Shown: one piece after another, positions 37,613-46,534 of the stretch
Layout of the letters: every line of letters begins with the position of its first letter
Numbering within the stretch: position 1 is the stretch's first letter
Origin: Bradyrhizobium barranii subsp. apii
Lineage (GTDB): Bacteria; Pseudomonadota; Alphaproteobacteria; Rhizobiales; Xanthobacteraceae
DNA: 64,000 nt
NCBI RefSeq assembly: GCF_011516635.5
Contig: NZ_CP096255.1
Location: 1,302,001-1,366,000, forward strand
Reading direction: 5' to 3'
Notes under the pieces: generated by a model
What the model saw: the letters and a program-made list of their open reading frames with translations, nothing else
What the model was told of the DNA's origin: nothing
Database searches by the model: none
Program-made: the position numbers and the translations under genes

Positions 37613-38323
37613 TTACTTGGGCATCGCTTGCGGGTCGTTCTTGATCAGATACCGCAGCAGCAGAACGCCACCGCCGAGGTCGCGCGTGCTCTCCAGCGTC
37701 ATTGCGGCGAGCGGCGCGCGCTTGTCGCTGTCCGCGTCCGTCGAATCGAACACGAAGGGTGCGCCCTTGGCGCCATCGATCGCGGGGCTGAGGATCAGGT
37801 TGAATTCGTCGATGAGGCCGGCGCGCAGGAAGGCGCCATTGGCGACGCCGCCGCCCTCCACCAGCAGGCGCTTCACCCCTAACTCGCGATTGAGGATGTC
37901 CAGCGTCAGCGCCAGGTCGATCTCGGACTTGCCGGCGAAGATATAGGACACACCCTCGCCGCGCAGCCCGGCCAGATGCGAATCCGGCACGTTCTCGGTC
38001 AGCACCACCACGATCGGATCGCCGCCGATGTCGGACCGGCCCCAGCCGATCTTGCCCTGTGCATCGAGCACCACGCCGTAGGTTTTGGCATCGCGCCGCG
38101 CGAACCAGCTTTGGCGGGGAAATGTCTCGCCCGCCGTTGCGGGATAGGGCTTGCCCTTGGCGAACTCGGAGCCGGTGACGCGGCCGATCACCCAGGCGTC
38201 GCCGCCGAGTTCGTCATGGATCTTCTCGAACCAGTCTGTGCCCGCCCCCTTCGGCCGCCAGCGGCTGGGATGCGTGCGGCCGTCCAGGCTGGAGTGCATC
38301 AGGCAAATGACGTAGGGCTTCAT
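37613..38323 (-). CDS. dihydrofolate reductase / RibD C-terminal domain protein
   Basis: A 236-residue NADPH-dependent reductase-like protein with the RibD C-terminal fold. Marks are PYVICLMHSSLDGRTHPSRW at the N-terminus, WVIGRVTGSEFAKG, and the LLVEGGGVANGAFL cofactor-binding stretch followed by LIDEFNLILSPAIDG. Family members reduce pyrimidine or pterin substrates, but the actual substrate is unknown. The start MKPYVICL is preferred over an open upstream frame. A FABP-like gene lies 20 bp upstream. Confidence 0.88.
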   Translation of the reverse strand: MKPYVICLMHSSLDGRTHPSRWRPKGAGTDWFEKIHDELGGDAWVIGRVTGSEFAKGKPYPATAGETFPRQSWFARRDAKTYGVVLDAQGKIGWGRSDIGGDPIVVVLTENVPDSHLAGLRGEGVSYIFAGKSEIDLALTLDILNRELGVKRLLVEGGGVANGAFLRAGLIDEFNLILSPAIDGAKGAPFVFDSTDADSDKRAPLAAMTLESTRDLGGGVLLLRYLIKNDPQAMPK

Positions 38324-38342
38324 GCAATTCTCCGGGTACGCT

Positions 38343-39005
38343 TCAGGCCGCCGATCCATCGCGCCCGGCGCGATCCTTCACGATCACCGCGAGCGGATTG
38401 AGTTTTGGCGGCGCGACGAGCTTCAGCGTGTTGCTGTCGTGATGGTTGAACGGCGCGCCGCGCACGAACAACTCGGTCTGGATCAGATAGCTCCAGCTTC
38501 CGTCATCGTTGAAGGTGATGTCGCAGCGATAGGAGTCGGTGCGGAAGGCCTGTTCCAGGAAATCGGTCGAGCAGATTCCGTAAGCGGTGTCGCCGCGCTT
38601 CGCCGTGACCGATATCTTCCTGTCATCCGGCCCGGCCTTGCCCGAGGCGAGCAAGACCTGTCCGCGCGGAATCGCGAGCGTCTGCATGATCAGCCCGGTC
38701 GCGGGCTCCCACAGCCAATAGCCGACCTGGTCGTGGAAGGTGATGTCTTCCTCGGGCGTGTTGATGTGGATGTGATAGCGCAGCCCGTAAAACAGCTGCG
38801 GCCCGTTGGCCTGCGGGTCGATCGGGTCCATGCGGATGCGCTCGATGAAGGTCCGCCGCTCCGGCCCCTCCGCCTTCGGATTGATGTCGATGCCCTTGTC
38901 CGCCTGCCAGCTCCCTGCGAGACGGCGGAGCGGGCCGAGATTGGCAAGGCCGTCGGGCGAGACGTCCTCGGGCTCGGTGAAGATGTCTGCGGGAATGGGG
39001 AGCAT
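38343..39005 (-). CDS. FABP-like/heme-binding beta-barrel protein
   Basis: A 220-residue protein of the DUF1794/FABP family, related to nitrobindin-like 10-stranded barrels. The N-terminal LRRLAGSWQADKGIDI matches the GxWxGxG region of the family, but the last Gly positions are relaxed. The core continues with ERIRMDPIDPQANG, QVGYWLWEPATGLIMQTLAIPRGQVLLA. A heme ligand is not certain from sequence. It is probably co-transcribed with the two genes downstream (37613, 36335). Confidence 0.8.
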   Translation of the reverse strand: MLPIPADIFTEPEDVSPDGLANLGPLRRLAGSWQADKGIDINPKAEGPERRTFIERIRMDPIDPQANGPQLFYGLRYHIHINTPEEDITFHDQVGYWLWEPATGLIMQTLAIPRGQVLLASGKAGPDDRKISVTAKRGDTAYGICSTDFLEQAFRTDSYRCDITFNDDGSWSYLIQTELFVRGAPFNHHDSNTLKLVAPPKLNPLAVIVKDRAGRDGSAA

Positions 39006-39148
39006 GGGAACCTCGCGTCAAGTTGCGGAGAGCAGCAATAGCACAAGGACGGCGGGAATCGACTGGAATGGAACCAGAGCGCGCGCCGGGTGTTATCTGC
39101 GCTTGAGTACGAGCCCTCGAAAGCTGGCTCGAATGGGCAAGGACGCCC

Positions 39149-41269
39149 GTGTCACGCGTAGCGGGGGATCCGGTGCTGTCTGAAAAGGCTGCTCGGCGGT
39201 CGATTGAAATGGGCTTCCTCGCTGACGGAGGCAAGCTGGGCGCGATGATGAGCGCCCGCGACTGGTCGGATTCACCGCTCGGTCATCCCCGCGATTGGTC
39301 TCAGGCGCTGAAAACGACGGTCAGCATGCTGCTGGCCGCGCAAGCCCAGATCGTCCTGTTCTGGGGGCCCGACTTCGTCGCGCTCTACAATGACGCCTAC
39401 GCCCCGGGCATCGGCGCCAATCACCCCCGCGCCCTCGGCCGCCCCGCGATCGAAAACTGGGGCGAGCTGTGGGACGATCTCGAACCGCTGCTATCAGGCG
39501 TGCGCCGAACCAGAAAAACGTTCGCCGCCAAGGATCGTCCGTTTTACGTCGAGCGCCACGGCTACGGCGAAACCAGCTACTGGGACGTCTCCTACTCGGC
39601 CGTGCGGGACGATGACGGCTCGGTCGGCGGAGTGCTTTGCATCGTGTCCGAGACGACGGAGCGCGTGCTGGGCGAGACGCGGCTGCGGGCGAGCGAAGCG
39701 CGATACAGGGAGCTGACCACGACCCTCGAGCAGCGCGTCGCCGAACGCACCGCCGAACGTCATTTGCTGGCGACGATCGTGGAAACCACCGACGGACAGA
39801 TCCAGGCGCTCGATCTCGATTATCGCTGGCTGGCGATCAACACGTCCTGCGCCGATGCCTATCAGCGCATCTACGGCAGGCGGCCGCAGATCGGCGGTTC
39901 CCTGCACGAATTTCTGGCCGACCGGCCCGAGCATCTCGCTGCGGCGACCGCGATCTGGAGCCGCGCGCTGGCCGGCGAAGCCTTCACCAACATCGATGAG
40001 TTCGGCGATCCCCGGTTCGACCGCCGCGTCTACGAGATGAAGTTCGAGGCGCTGCGCGCTCCGGACGGCACGCGGATCGGCGCGTTCCTGACCGGGGTCG
40101 ACGTGACGGATCGCCTGGAGGAGCAGGCGCGACTCGCGCAGGCCGAGGAAGCGCTCCGCCAGGCCCAGAAGATGGAGGCCATGGGCCAGCTCACGGGCGG
40201 CGTTGCGCACGACTTCAACAATCTGCTCACGCCGATCGTCGGCCTGCTCGACCTGTTTCAGCGCAAGGGCATCGGCGGCGAGCGCGAGCATCGCCTCATC
40301 GCCGGCGCGGCGCAAGCGGCCGAGCGCGCCAAGACGCTGGTTCAGCGCCTGCTCGCTTTCGCGCGCCGGCAGCCGCTTCAGGCCATTCCCGTCAACATCG
40401 GCCTCCTCGTTGCCGAGATGGGCGACCTGATCTCGAGCACGACTGGGCCGCAGATCCAGGTGACGGTGGACACGCCGGAAGACCTTCCCGCGGCCATGGC
40501 CGATCCCAACCAGATCGAGATGGCGATCCTGAACCTCAGCGTGAACGCCAGGGATGCCATGCCAAACGGCGGCAAGTTGCGCATCTCGGCGAAGGCCCGC
40601 ACGGTTGGAGACTCTCACAATTCGGAATTGGCACCGGGCGCCTATGTCTGCATCTCCGTCGCCGACACCGGCATCGGCATGGACGAGTTCACGCTGGCCC
40701 ACGCCGTCGAACCGTTCTTCTCGACCAAGGGCGTCGGGCGAGGCACCGGTCTTGGCCTCTCGATGGTCCACGGCCTTGCGTCACAGCTCGGCGGCGCGCT
40801 GACGATCAGGAGCGCCGTGGGCGCGGGCACGACGGTCGAGCTGTGGCTGCCGGTCAGCCACGCCGTTGCGGGCGCCATTGATGCCGTCCCGCAATCAAAA
40901 CTGCTGCCACAGCCCGTCGGCACGGCCCTGCTGGTGGATGACGAACCGCTGGTGCGCATGAGCACCGCCGAGATGCTGGGCGAGCTCGGCTACAACGTCG
41001 TCGAAGCCGGCTCGGCGGAGGATGCGCTTCAGCGCGTCAGGGAAGGCCTGCGGCCGAACCTGCTCGTCACCGACCATTTGATGCCCGGCATGAGCGGAAC
41101 AGACCTCGGCCTCGCGCTGCGCAATCAATATCCCGAGCTCCAGATCCTCGTCGTGTCAGGCTACGCCAACAACGAAGGCATCACGCCGGACCTGTCGCGG
41201 CTGACGAAGCCGTTCCGAAGCGATGAGCTGGCGGCGAGCCTGGCCGGCTTGGCGAAGGCGGGGCGGTAG
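39149..41269 (+). CDS. hybrid sensor histidine kinase / response regulator
   Basis: A 706-residue cytoplasmic signalling protein without membrane helices. Two PAS-type sensor domains lie at about 30-180 and 205-325. The histidine kinase region has H-box [11 protein letters not shown] (phosphorylated His), N-box [15 protein letters not shown]1 VADTGIGMD and G2 [11 protein letters not shown]. The receiver domain starts [12 protein letters not shown], with phosphoacceptor Asp in [12 protein letters not shown] and Lys in LTKPFRSDE. The GTG at 39149 has 'aagga' upstream; Met21 (39209) is an alternative. No partner regulator is adjacent. Confidence 0.92.
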   Translation: MSRVAGDPVLSEKAARRSIEMGFLADGGKLGAMMSARDWSDSPLGHPRDWSQALKTTVSMLLAAQAQIVLFWGPDFVALYNDAYAPGIGANHPRALGRPAIENWGELWDDLEPLLSGVRRTRKTFAAKDRPFYVERHGYGETSYWDVSYSAVRDDDGSVGGVLCIVSETTERVLGETRLRASEARYRELTTTLEQRVAERTAERHLLATIVETTDGQIQALDLDYRWLAINTSCADAYQRIYGRRPQIGGSLHEFLADRPEHLAAATAIWSRALAGEAFTNIDEFGDPRFDRRVYEMKFEALRAPDGTRIGAFLTGVDVTDRLEEQARLAQAEEALRQAQKMEAMGQLTGGVAHDFNNLLTPIVGLLDLFQRKGIGGEREHRLIAGAAQAAERAKTLVQRLLAFARRQPLQAIPVNIGLLVAEMGDLISSTTGPQIQVTVDTPEDLPAAMADPNQIEMAILNLSVNARDAMPNGGKLRISAKARTVGDSHNSELAPGAYVCISVADTGIGMDEFTLAHAVEPFFSTKGVGRGTGLGLSMVHGLASQLGGALTIRSAVGAGTTVELWLPVSHAVAGAIDAVPQSKLLPQPVGTALLVDDEPLVRMSTAEMLGELGYNVVEAGSAEDALQRVREGLRPNLLVTDHLMPGMSGTDLGLALRNQYPELQILVVSGYANNEGITPDLSRLTKPFRSDELAASLAGLAKAGR

Positions 41270-41353
41270 GCGACGCAAGCGGGCGAGCAGCTCGCATGAG
41301 CGAAAGCGACATGCCGGTGCGATGACATGTATCGGCGATCACGCCGTGATTAT

Positions 41354-41408
41354 CGATGCGCGGGCGACTGTGCCCAGTCCGATCGGAGGAGGCTGGCCTA
41401 GCCGACGA
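41354..41408 (+). repeat. 55-bp perfect direct repeat, copy 1
   Basis: Identical to 43694-43748, starting 'cgatgcgcgggcgactgtgc'. Downstream of it, 'ctacttcaacgccag' near 41451 repeats the stop-codon end of the minus-strand gene at 43772, so this copy is the relic of a second 3' end of that gene. Confidence 0.9.
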
Positions 41409-41526
41409 ACCTCCTGCCCAGCGGACAAACCTCCTCAACCCCAGCCGCATCTACTTCAACGCCAGACTCTGGGCGTGAACTGAGAAGACCGAGGTGGAGG
41501 CCCGCCGGTTCACGCTGGCGGGCTCA

Positions 41527-41613
41527 CTACGTTCTGAGAGCGTCAACCGCGTGGGCGACGAGAACGCCGATGCTGAGTACGATCAGGCAAATAATCGCCG
41601 CTTGAAATAACAT
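41527..41613 (-). CDS. possible 28-residue membrane peptide
   Basis: A short open frame, MLFQAAIICLIVLSIGVLVA and onward to DALRT, is almost wholly one hydrophobic helix. Similar very small hydrophobic proteins are annotated in Bradyrhizobium, but no ribosome-binding site is strong. The rest of 41270-41526 holds the 55-bp repeat and a short hairpin near 41492; nothing else was seen there. Confidence 0.3.
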   Translation of the reverse strand: MLFQAAIICLIVLSIGVLVAHAVDALRT

Positions 41614-41838
41614 CGGAGTAAATTCCGTGGGCCAGGGTCGGCTTTTATAAGCCCTCACATTCCGCCAGCATTTGGCCACCCAGAAGGCGCTTCGGTGTCC
41701 GCCTCGTTACAAGTATGCAAGGTTCATTGGCCTTGCGCGACGACGTCTCACTCCTTCAAAGCGGTGCGAGAATCTACCAGACGATCAACAGCACAACGAT
41801 TACTGACATGGCGTAGATAGTCCTGCGGCCGATCCGGT

Positions 41839-42040
41839 TCATTCAAGAACCTCATATTCAAACGCCACGCCCTCGGGATCGTTCTCCCCGAACCATGTCT
41901 CTGCGGCTCCATCTGGCGCGACATCGGCGCCCGCCTGCCGCAGGCGGCGCAGATGAAACGGGGCTCGCTATCCGAAAGCCGTACGTCATCCGGCCAGCAG
42001 TCCGCATTCAAGGACACGCAATGGCAATTGTTACGTTTAC
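41839..42040 (-). pseudogene. small zinc-binding protein, frameshifted
   Basis: On the minus strand one frame reads NADCWPDDVRLSDSEPRFICAACGRR, a pattern familiar from small zinc-finger proteins of Bradyrhizobium (paired C-x-x-C with RLSDLEPRF). A second frame continues it: ADVAPDGAAETWFGENDPEG, then VAFEYEVLE and stop at 41839. The switch is near 41935 and needs one base. The upstream Cys pair is NNCHC. The 5' end is not clear, so the start given is approximate. Confidence 0.45.
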
Positions 42041-42188
42041 CTACAAGCGGTTCCGAGCCTGAATAGCATGAGCGCTTTTCGCGCCAGGTAGCATCAATAA
42101 ACGCCCCAGCGTCTGGCAAGGGCTTTTACTGGCGGTATTCCCCTCGCGCCGCCAGTATATTCGCCTCCATCCATCCACGGAGATCGAT

Positions 42189-42416
42189 ATGCATCGTGTC
42201 GCTCCGATGCTGACGTTACTCACTGCCGCTGTATTCCTTGCTTTTTTGGAGCCAGTCCGAGCTGCCGAGGCGGATCGATACTGCCTGCGAGGTCGCAATT
42301 GGGGCTTTCCGGGCAATTGTCAGTTCGCCACCCGCTCGCAATGCCTGGCTGCTGCTTCTGGCACGAACGCATATTGCGGCATCAACCCGCGCTATGCCGC
42401 TCCGCGGCGGCGCTAA
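42189..42416 (+). CDS. DUF3551 family small secreted protein
   Basis: A 75-residue exported protein. The signal peptide MHRVAPMLTLLTAAVFLAFL ends near VRAAEA. The mature part YCLRGRNWGFPGNCQFATRSQCLAAASGTNAYCGINPRY is the DUF3551 domain, with four Cys likely in two disulphides. The family is nearly restricted to Bradyrhizobium and relatives and its function is unknown. It is the first of five small exported or membrane proteins lying between the two 55-bp repeats and just after. Confidence 0.85.
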   Translation: MHRVAPMLTLLTAAVFLAFLEPVRAAEADRYCLRGRNWGFPGNCQFATRSQCLAAASGTNAYCGINPRYAAPRRR

Positions 42417-42480
42417 TCAGCGCTCGGAGCTATTCGGCGGCACGGCATGGCAGAAGCGGTCAATCAAGGGATGCCCCCCG

Positions 42481-42753
42481 ATGCGAAAGCTTGCACTGTT
42501 CGTCATCCTGCTCTCGTTCGCAGGAATGGTCCCTTCCAGCGAATCATTTGCTCAGAGTGCGCTTCGAGGTGCCGTCATCGGTGGTGCTGTTGGTGGTCGC
42601 CGCGGCGCTGCCATAGGGGCGACGGCCGGAGCCATCGCGGGCGCCCACCGGCGACATCAACATTGGCATCGATATTATTGGAGGAACGGCAACTGCTGGT
42701 ACCGCTCGACCAGCGGAAGGTCGCACCGCGTGTCGCATCGGTACTGCCGTTGA
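42481..42753 (+). CDS. small secreted glycine-zipper protein
   Basis: A 90-residue exported protein: signal peptide MRKLALFVILLSFAGMVPSS ending near SFAQSA, then a glycine-zipper-like stretch GAVIGGAVGGRRGAAIGATAGAIAG that may insert into membranes, then a His/Arg/Trp-rich end HRRHQHWHRYYWRNGNCWY. It follows the DUF3551 gene by 64 bp. Function unknown. Confidence 0.65.
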   Translation: MRKLALFVILLSFAGMVPSSESFAQSALRGAVIGGAVGGRRGAAIGATAGAIAGAHRRHQHWHRYYWRNGNCWYRSTSGRSHRVSHRYCR

Positions 42754-42825
42754 GCCTTCGCGTAGCGGGCCGTGCGACTGGCCTACAGGAAAGATCGAGA
42801 ACGGCAACTCAATAAGGGGATCGCA

Positions 42826-43209
42826 ATGTTCTTCGCTCAGGAAGGATTCACATATCGAAATTTTCTGATGGATATAATTGCTGTATTCGCATTTGTCGTT
42901 TGGTTCTGGCTGCTCATTGTCATCTATGGCGACCTGTTCAGGCGCCACGACATTTCCGGATGGGGTAAGGCACTGTGGGTGCTTGCACTTGTTCTGACCT
43001 CCTACCTCGGCATCTTTGCTTACCTCATCACCCAAGGCAGGGGGATGGCGGAACGCAGCGCTGAGCAGGCTCAGCGGGCGCGCGAGGAATTACGGCACAT
43101 CGTCGGCTTTAGTGTCGCCGACGAGCTTTCCAAGCTCGATCAGCTCAAAAAATCGGGATCCATAACCGACACCGAGTACGGGCGCCTTCGCACCAAACTG
43201 GTCTCCTAA
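42826..43209 (+). CDS. membrane protein with PLDc_N-like helices and SHOCT domain
   Basis: A 127-residue inner-membrane protein. Two hydrophobic helices (DIIAVFAFVVWFWLLIVIYGDLF and KALWVLALVLTSYLGIFAYLI) make the PLDc_N-like part. The C-terminal SVADELSKLDQLKKSGSITDTEYGRLRTKLV is a clear SHOCT domain (short helical, often an oligomerisation module). The ribosome-binding site 'aagggga' lies 7 bp upstream. It may be co-transcribed with the adjacent small secreted proteins. Confidence 0.82.
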   Translation: MFFAQEGFTYRNFLMDIIAVFAFVVWFWLLIVIYGDLFRRHDISGWGKALWVLALVLTSYLGIFAYLITQGRGMAERSAEQAQRAREELRHIVGFSVADELSKLDQLKKSGSITDTEYGRLRTKLVS

Positions 43210-43236
43210 CCATCGGTGAGGGAAGCGGGGAGGCCC

Positions 43237-43629
43237 ATGATGTTCGCAAAGCCTTTTGGCACCGTTGGAGCTCTTATTGCCGGCTTTGCAATTGCGTGGA
43301 CTGAAAGCGCGCATGCGGAAATATTCATAACAACCGCCACCATATCGCAGGGCGAGTTGGTCATCGTCGGAAGAGTAAGACGGCCCCGCGAGCCCAGCGT
43401 GGAAATCAAGATCAGTCCGAGCAAAACCGTGAAAGTCGAGAGCACTTCGACCGGAGGATTTCGGTGGATTGGACCGGAGTTTCCATCGACTTGCATCATA
43501 AAGATCACGTCCGGACCAGATACGAGAGACGTGGTGATACAGAATTGCGGCCTCCCCGGGCCAGCGGGTCCTCCAGGGCCGGCCGGACCTGCAGGCCCGA
43601 TCGGACCGCCCGGGCCCAAAGGGAATTAG
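43237..43629 (+). CDS. secreted protein with collagen-like tail
   Basis: A 130-residue exported protein. The signal peptide MMFAKPFGTVGALIAGFAIA ends near SAHAEI. The middle (about 28-100) is a beta-rich domain with two Cys (STCIIK, IQNCGL). The last 27 residues are pure Gly-x-y triplets: GLPGPAGPPGPAGPAGP followed by IGPPGPKGN. Collagen-like triplets can trimerise in bacterial surface proteins. The stop comes straight after the triplet region. It is on the same strand as the SHOCT gene, 27 bp after it. Confidence 0.75.
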   Translation: MMFAKPFGTVGALIAGFAIAWTESAHAEIFITTATISQGELVIVGRVRRPREPSVEIKISPSKTVKVESTSTGGFRWIGPEFPSTCIIKITSGPDTRDVVIQNCGLPGPAGPPGPAGPAGPIGPPGPKGN

Positions 43630-43693
43630 AAGGCAGACTTCGTCTTGCGGGTTTGCAGGTTGCCCACCGGAGCGCTCTCGCATCAACAATCGA

Positions 43694-43748
43694 CGATGCG
43701 CGGGCGACTGTGCCCAGTCCGATCGGAGGAGGCTGGCCTAGCCGACGA
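43694..43748 (+). repeat. 55-bp perfect direct repeat, copy 2
   Basis: Identical to 41354-41408 and in the same orientation, 2.34 kb apart. It lies just after the 3' end of the minus-strand gene at 43772. Confidence 0.9.
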
Positions 43749-43771
43749 GCCTCCTCAACCCCCAGCCGTCC

Positions 43772-44269
43772 CTACTTCAACGCCAGGCTGCTGCAATACG
43801 CCGAGGTCTCGCCCGATCGCCAGCCGGTGACCCGTCCGGCTTCCTTGCACTCGTCGTAAGTCTTGAAGTTGCCGACGTTCCGGCACGTGAAGGAGTACAC
43901 GCCGCCCGAAGCGTTGCAGCCGACCCAAGGCTGATTTCCCGTCTTGAAGCTCGATTGGCAACCGCCGGCACAGCTGCTCGTTTCGCGTTCGAGCTTGGCG
44001 AGCCTCGCGGCATCCGACATCGGCGCCGCCGCGGCCGTCGATATGGCTGGCGATGTCCGATACCCGGTGCTGCGGGTGGCCACGTGATGCGTTGGCTTGT
44101 GCGGCCTTGCCACCTGTCTCGGCGCGTCGACCGTGATGCTGGGAAGCTGGGTCTCGGTGGGCGTCGGTTGAGACATTGCCGTGCCGCTCAGGCCGCACAG
44201 CAACAGTGCAATCGACGGGAATGTGACAGCGGGACGCGCAACGAAGCGTGACGACAACGTCATGGCCAT
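43772..44269 (-). CDS. hypothetical secreted Cys-rich protein
   Basis: A 165-residue exported protein. The signal peptide MAMTLSSRFVARPAVTFPSI continues through IALLLCGLSGTAMSQ. The mature C-terminal half has a Cys-rich domain: SSCAGGCQSSFK, WVGCNASGGVYSFTCRNVG, YDECKEAGRV, SAYCSSLALK. Its 3' end and downstream flank are duplicated at 41354-41465 as a fragment, so a second copy once existed. No family recognised. Confidence 0.65.
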   Translation of the reverse strand: MAMTLSSRFVARPAVTFPSIALLLCGLSGTAMSQPTPTETQLPSITVDAPRQVARPHKPTHHVATRSTGYRTSPAISTAAAAPMSDAARLAKLERETSSCAGGCQSSFKTGNQPWVGCNASGGVYSFTCRNVGNFKTYDECKEAGRVTGWRSGETSAYCSSLALK

Positions 44270-44377
44270 GTCCTTCCAGATGCGGAGGGACAGTCCATTC
44301 CATCCCCCGAGACGAGGATATCACGCGCCGATTGAAGTTGCATCGCCGAACCCTGCAACTTGATTCGGCCGCTCTCG

Positions 44378-44521
44378 TCATCCGCCCGTGGTGATCAACC
44401 ACTGGAAGAACGTCATCAGAACGGCGACCGCGATGGCGACGACGATGAGGTTTGGCTCCTGGAGCGGGCGGAAATCATCGTTGCATTCCGCCTTGAAGCG
44501 GGCGCAGCCATGAATGAGCAT
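44378..44521 (-). CDS. possible 47-residue membrane protein
   Basis: Open frame with N-terminal MLIHGCARFKAECNDDFRPL and a C-terminal hydrophobic helix (LIVVAIAVAVLMTFFQWLI). In-frame sequence upstream (GLAGAVLLTMLIHG) is also hydrophobic, so the true start may be a GTG near 44533. No strong ribosome-binding site. Confidence 0.3.
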   Translation of the reverse strand: MLIHGCARFKAECNDDFRPLQEPNLIVVAIAVAVLMTFFQWLITTGG

Positions 44522-44996
44522 CGTCAGCAGCACCGCGCCCGCTAAACCAAGGTTCGCGCTCAGCCACGATGCGTGGCATTCCTGGAATAGGCCGGAGAAA
44601 TTGGCGTCAGCGGATGCCGGAGAACGAGGGCAAACACCAGGATGGTGCCCAGGGGCGGCTTTTCATTCGACCGGCAACGTATTGAATTGTAACGATTTCC
44701 GTCACTGAACGAACTTGTCGTACCAACTTTGATACCAACATAGGCGTCAGAACTCTCGATGCTTACCCACCCGGCCGTACGCCGGGCTTCAGCACCACGG
44801 GACCGGCTCCTTCGCTAAGCCAGTATCCTACCATCATATCGCTGCTCGCATCTTTCGCCCCGCGCCGGCGAGATGAGCTTGGCGCGAAAACAACCGCCAT
44901 TAGCAACGGCGAGCAATATCTGATGGCCGCCGACGCAGCCTTGCAGCATCCGGTTTCGCGGCAATGGAAGGAAGGGGTATTGGAAGCTCGTTGAAA
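44522..44996. other. gap without a supported gene
   Basis: This 475-bp stretch is less GC-rich than the left half of the window. Apart from a possible upstream extension of the small membrane frame, I see no coding sequence with a good start, no tRNA and no insertion sequence. It separates the small-secreted-protein cluster from the Abi gene. Confidence 0.5.
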
Positions 44997-45896
44997 TCAG
45001 GAGGCGGCCCAGAAAGGCTGTTCGGCCCAGTCCGCTGGAAACCCCATGTGGCTGATATCGACTGGTGCTACCGCTATGGTCTGCTTGAGACGTTCGGACC
45101 ATTGGGACCCGTCCGCAATACGCTCCATCATGTGATGGATGATTGCACACAGCACATAAAGTTTGTCTTGGGACGCAGCAGGCCAGATGGCGCGGTACGA
45201 TTTTGGTATTTTTGGCCAAATCGTAAATGCTCGATTCCAAACCCTACCGTGATGGGCGCAAACATTCCGGCCCGTTGATAGTGCATGCAGCCAACTTTCC
45301 AGCACATCGTGCTGGACCCTAAAGGCTTCCGCAACTTTTTGGCGGAGGTGCCCCTTCGCGAGTTTGTAGATTTTGGAGACTGCTCCAAACGAAAGTGCCT
45401 CCATCAACATCCAGCACGGCGGATATGGATCTGAATGCTCGGTACAAAACTTAGCAATAAACGAATGTTGATGGTTCTCAGGATCGCCGCCCAAGCACTC
45501 GTTAAGAACGGTCGCGATTTGACCGTGTCTTCCATGATCGAAATTCGCGGCATTACAAAGCCACATCGCCCCATCATTGATGGAACCAACGTTGGTCATC
45601 GTAGACTTAATCGCGATCTCTATGCGCTCTAGCACATCAAGCAGCAGCACTCTCAACTTACGATCAAACACATACAGGTCTAGCGCATCCTGGAACTTCG
45701 TATCTTTTAGGAAAAGCTTGTCGCCGGGATCGGCTGGATCGATATAGAATCGAAGATAGCCGCTCAGCCGAAAGTAGCCGATGAAATTGAGGTAATGCTC
45801 GACATGAGCCGTGTCTCCAACCACCAAGCCTCGCTCAGCCAAAAGCTCACGCTGTGCGGGTATTAGAAGTGGTGGCTTGTCGAACTTGCGCTTCAA
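44997..45896 (-). CDS. Abi family protein (AbiD/AbiF, Abi_2)
   Basis: A 299-residue protein of the Abi_2 family, whose members abort phage infection or act like type IV toxins. Marks are FIGYFRLSGYLRFY (about residue 38), RVLLLDVLERIEIAIKSTMTN, and the RN...H region LSTGRNVCAHHGRVWNRAF (about residue 208), the HEPN-like catalytic R-x4-6-H that typifies the family. The start is a TTG at 45896; no ATG in frame fits better. Base composition is lower in GC than the core half. It is divergent from a small winged-helix-like gene at 46142. Confidence 0.85.
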   Translation of the reverse strand: MKRKFDKPPLLIPAQRELLAERGLVVGDTAHVEHYLNFIGYFRLSGYLRFYIDPADPGDKLFLKDTKFQDALDLYVFDRKLRVLLLDVLERIEIAIKSTMTNVGSINDGAMWLCNAANFDHGRHGQIATVLNECLGGDPENHQHSFIAKFCTEHSDPYPPCWMLMEALSFGAVSKIYKLAKGHLRQKVAEAFRVQHDVLESWLHALSTGRNVCAHHGRVWNRAFTIWPKIPKSYRAIWPAASQDKLYVLCAIIHHMMERIADGSQWSERLKQTIAVAPVDISHMGFPADWAEQPFWAAS

Positions 45897-46141
45897 TGGC
45901 GAACTGGAATCTGCTCAAAAAAAACCCCCCTGAGGCGCTTCTTCGAGAGGCGTGGGAGGCGTTGTTGGTTCGCATAATGGGGATCGCTTGCTACTTTGCA
46001 ACAAACAAGCGGCCCGAAGGTTGCTTTAATTTTTAGCAATCCGCTGTTGCGGTTGCTAACTTATAAAACGGCTGTTGTCAAGCCCTCGCAATTCCTATAC
46101 TATTCGGTCCAATCTTGTTGCAAAAAAAAGTTCTGAAACAG

Positions 46142-46534
46142 ATGCCTTCGGACGAAAAGGGTAATTTGATACCAAAACTAGAGGCCGAAATTCGTGCTAT
46201 CGACCTCAAGATTTCAGACTTGAATGCTGAACGGCACGCCCTTGTCCGCATCTTGCAACGCACGAAAAGCGAAGTTTTCACCGCAGGCGCGACCACTCGG
46301 AAAAACAGCTTCAGTAAAATCGTCGTCGAGCAGGAAATTTTGCAAACATTGCGGAGGAAGGAGGTTCCTGTTTCTTCGGCTGATCTGCTCGCGGCAGCGC
46401 GAACCGTGAGATACAATTTGAAGCCCGTGACATTCCGGACGCATCTTCACAGGCTTAAGGCCAAAGGTCTTATCGTGAATTCTGATGAGAAAGGGCGCGG
46501 GTATTGGTCACTCACGCCGAAGGCCGATCGTTAA
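46142..46534 (+). CDS. small coiled-coil / winged-helix-like protein
   Basis: A 130-residue protein. The first half (LEAEIRAIDLKISDLNAERHALVRIL) is a coiled coil. The second half (EQEILQTLRRKEVPVSSADLLAAARTVRY, then FRTHLHRLKAKGLIVNSDEKGRGYWSL) is a winged-helix DNA-binding pattern. A TTG start at 46115 is also open in frame, but the ATG at 46142 is more usual. It lies 246 bp from the divergent Abi gene. A role as regulator of that gene is only a guess from position. Confidence 0.6.
   Translation: MPSDEKGNLIPKLEAEIRAIDLKISDLNAERHALVRILQRTKSEVFTAGATTRKNSFSKIVVEQEILQTLRRKEVPVSSADLLAAARTVRYNLKPVTFRTHLHRLKAKGLIVNSDEKGRGYWSLTPKADR

Noticed and set aside
44700..44760. Possible tRNA or attachment site near the accessory border
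   Set aside because: No cloverleaf or T-loop consensus could be found.
44815..45240. Minus-strand frame overlapping the Abi gene
   Set aside because: Out-of-frame reading overlapping a protein with clear family motifs.
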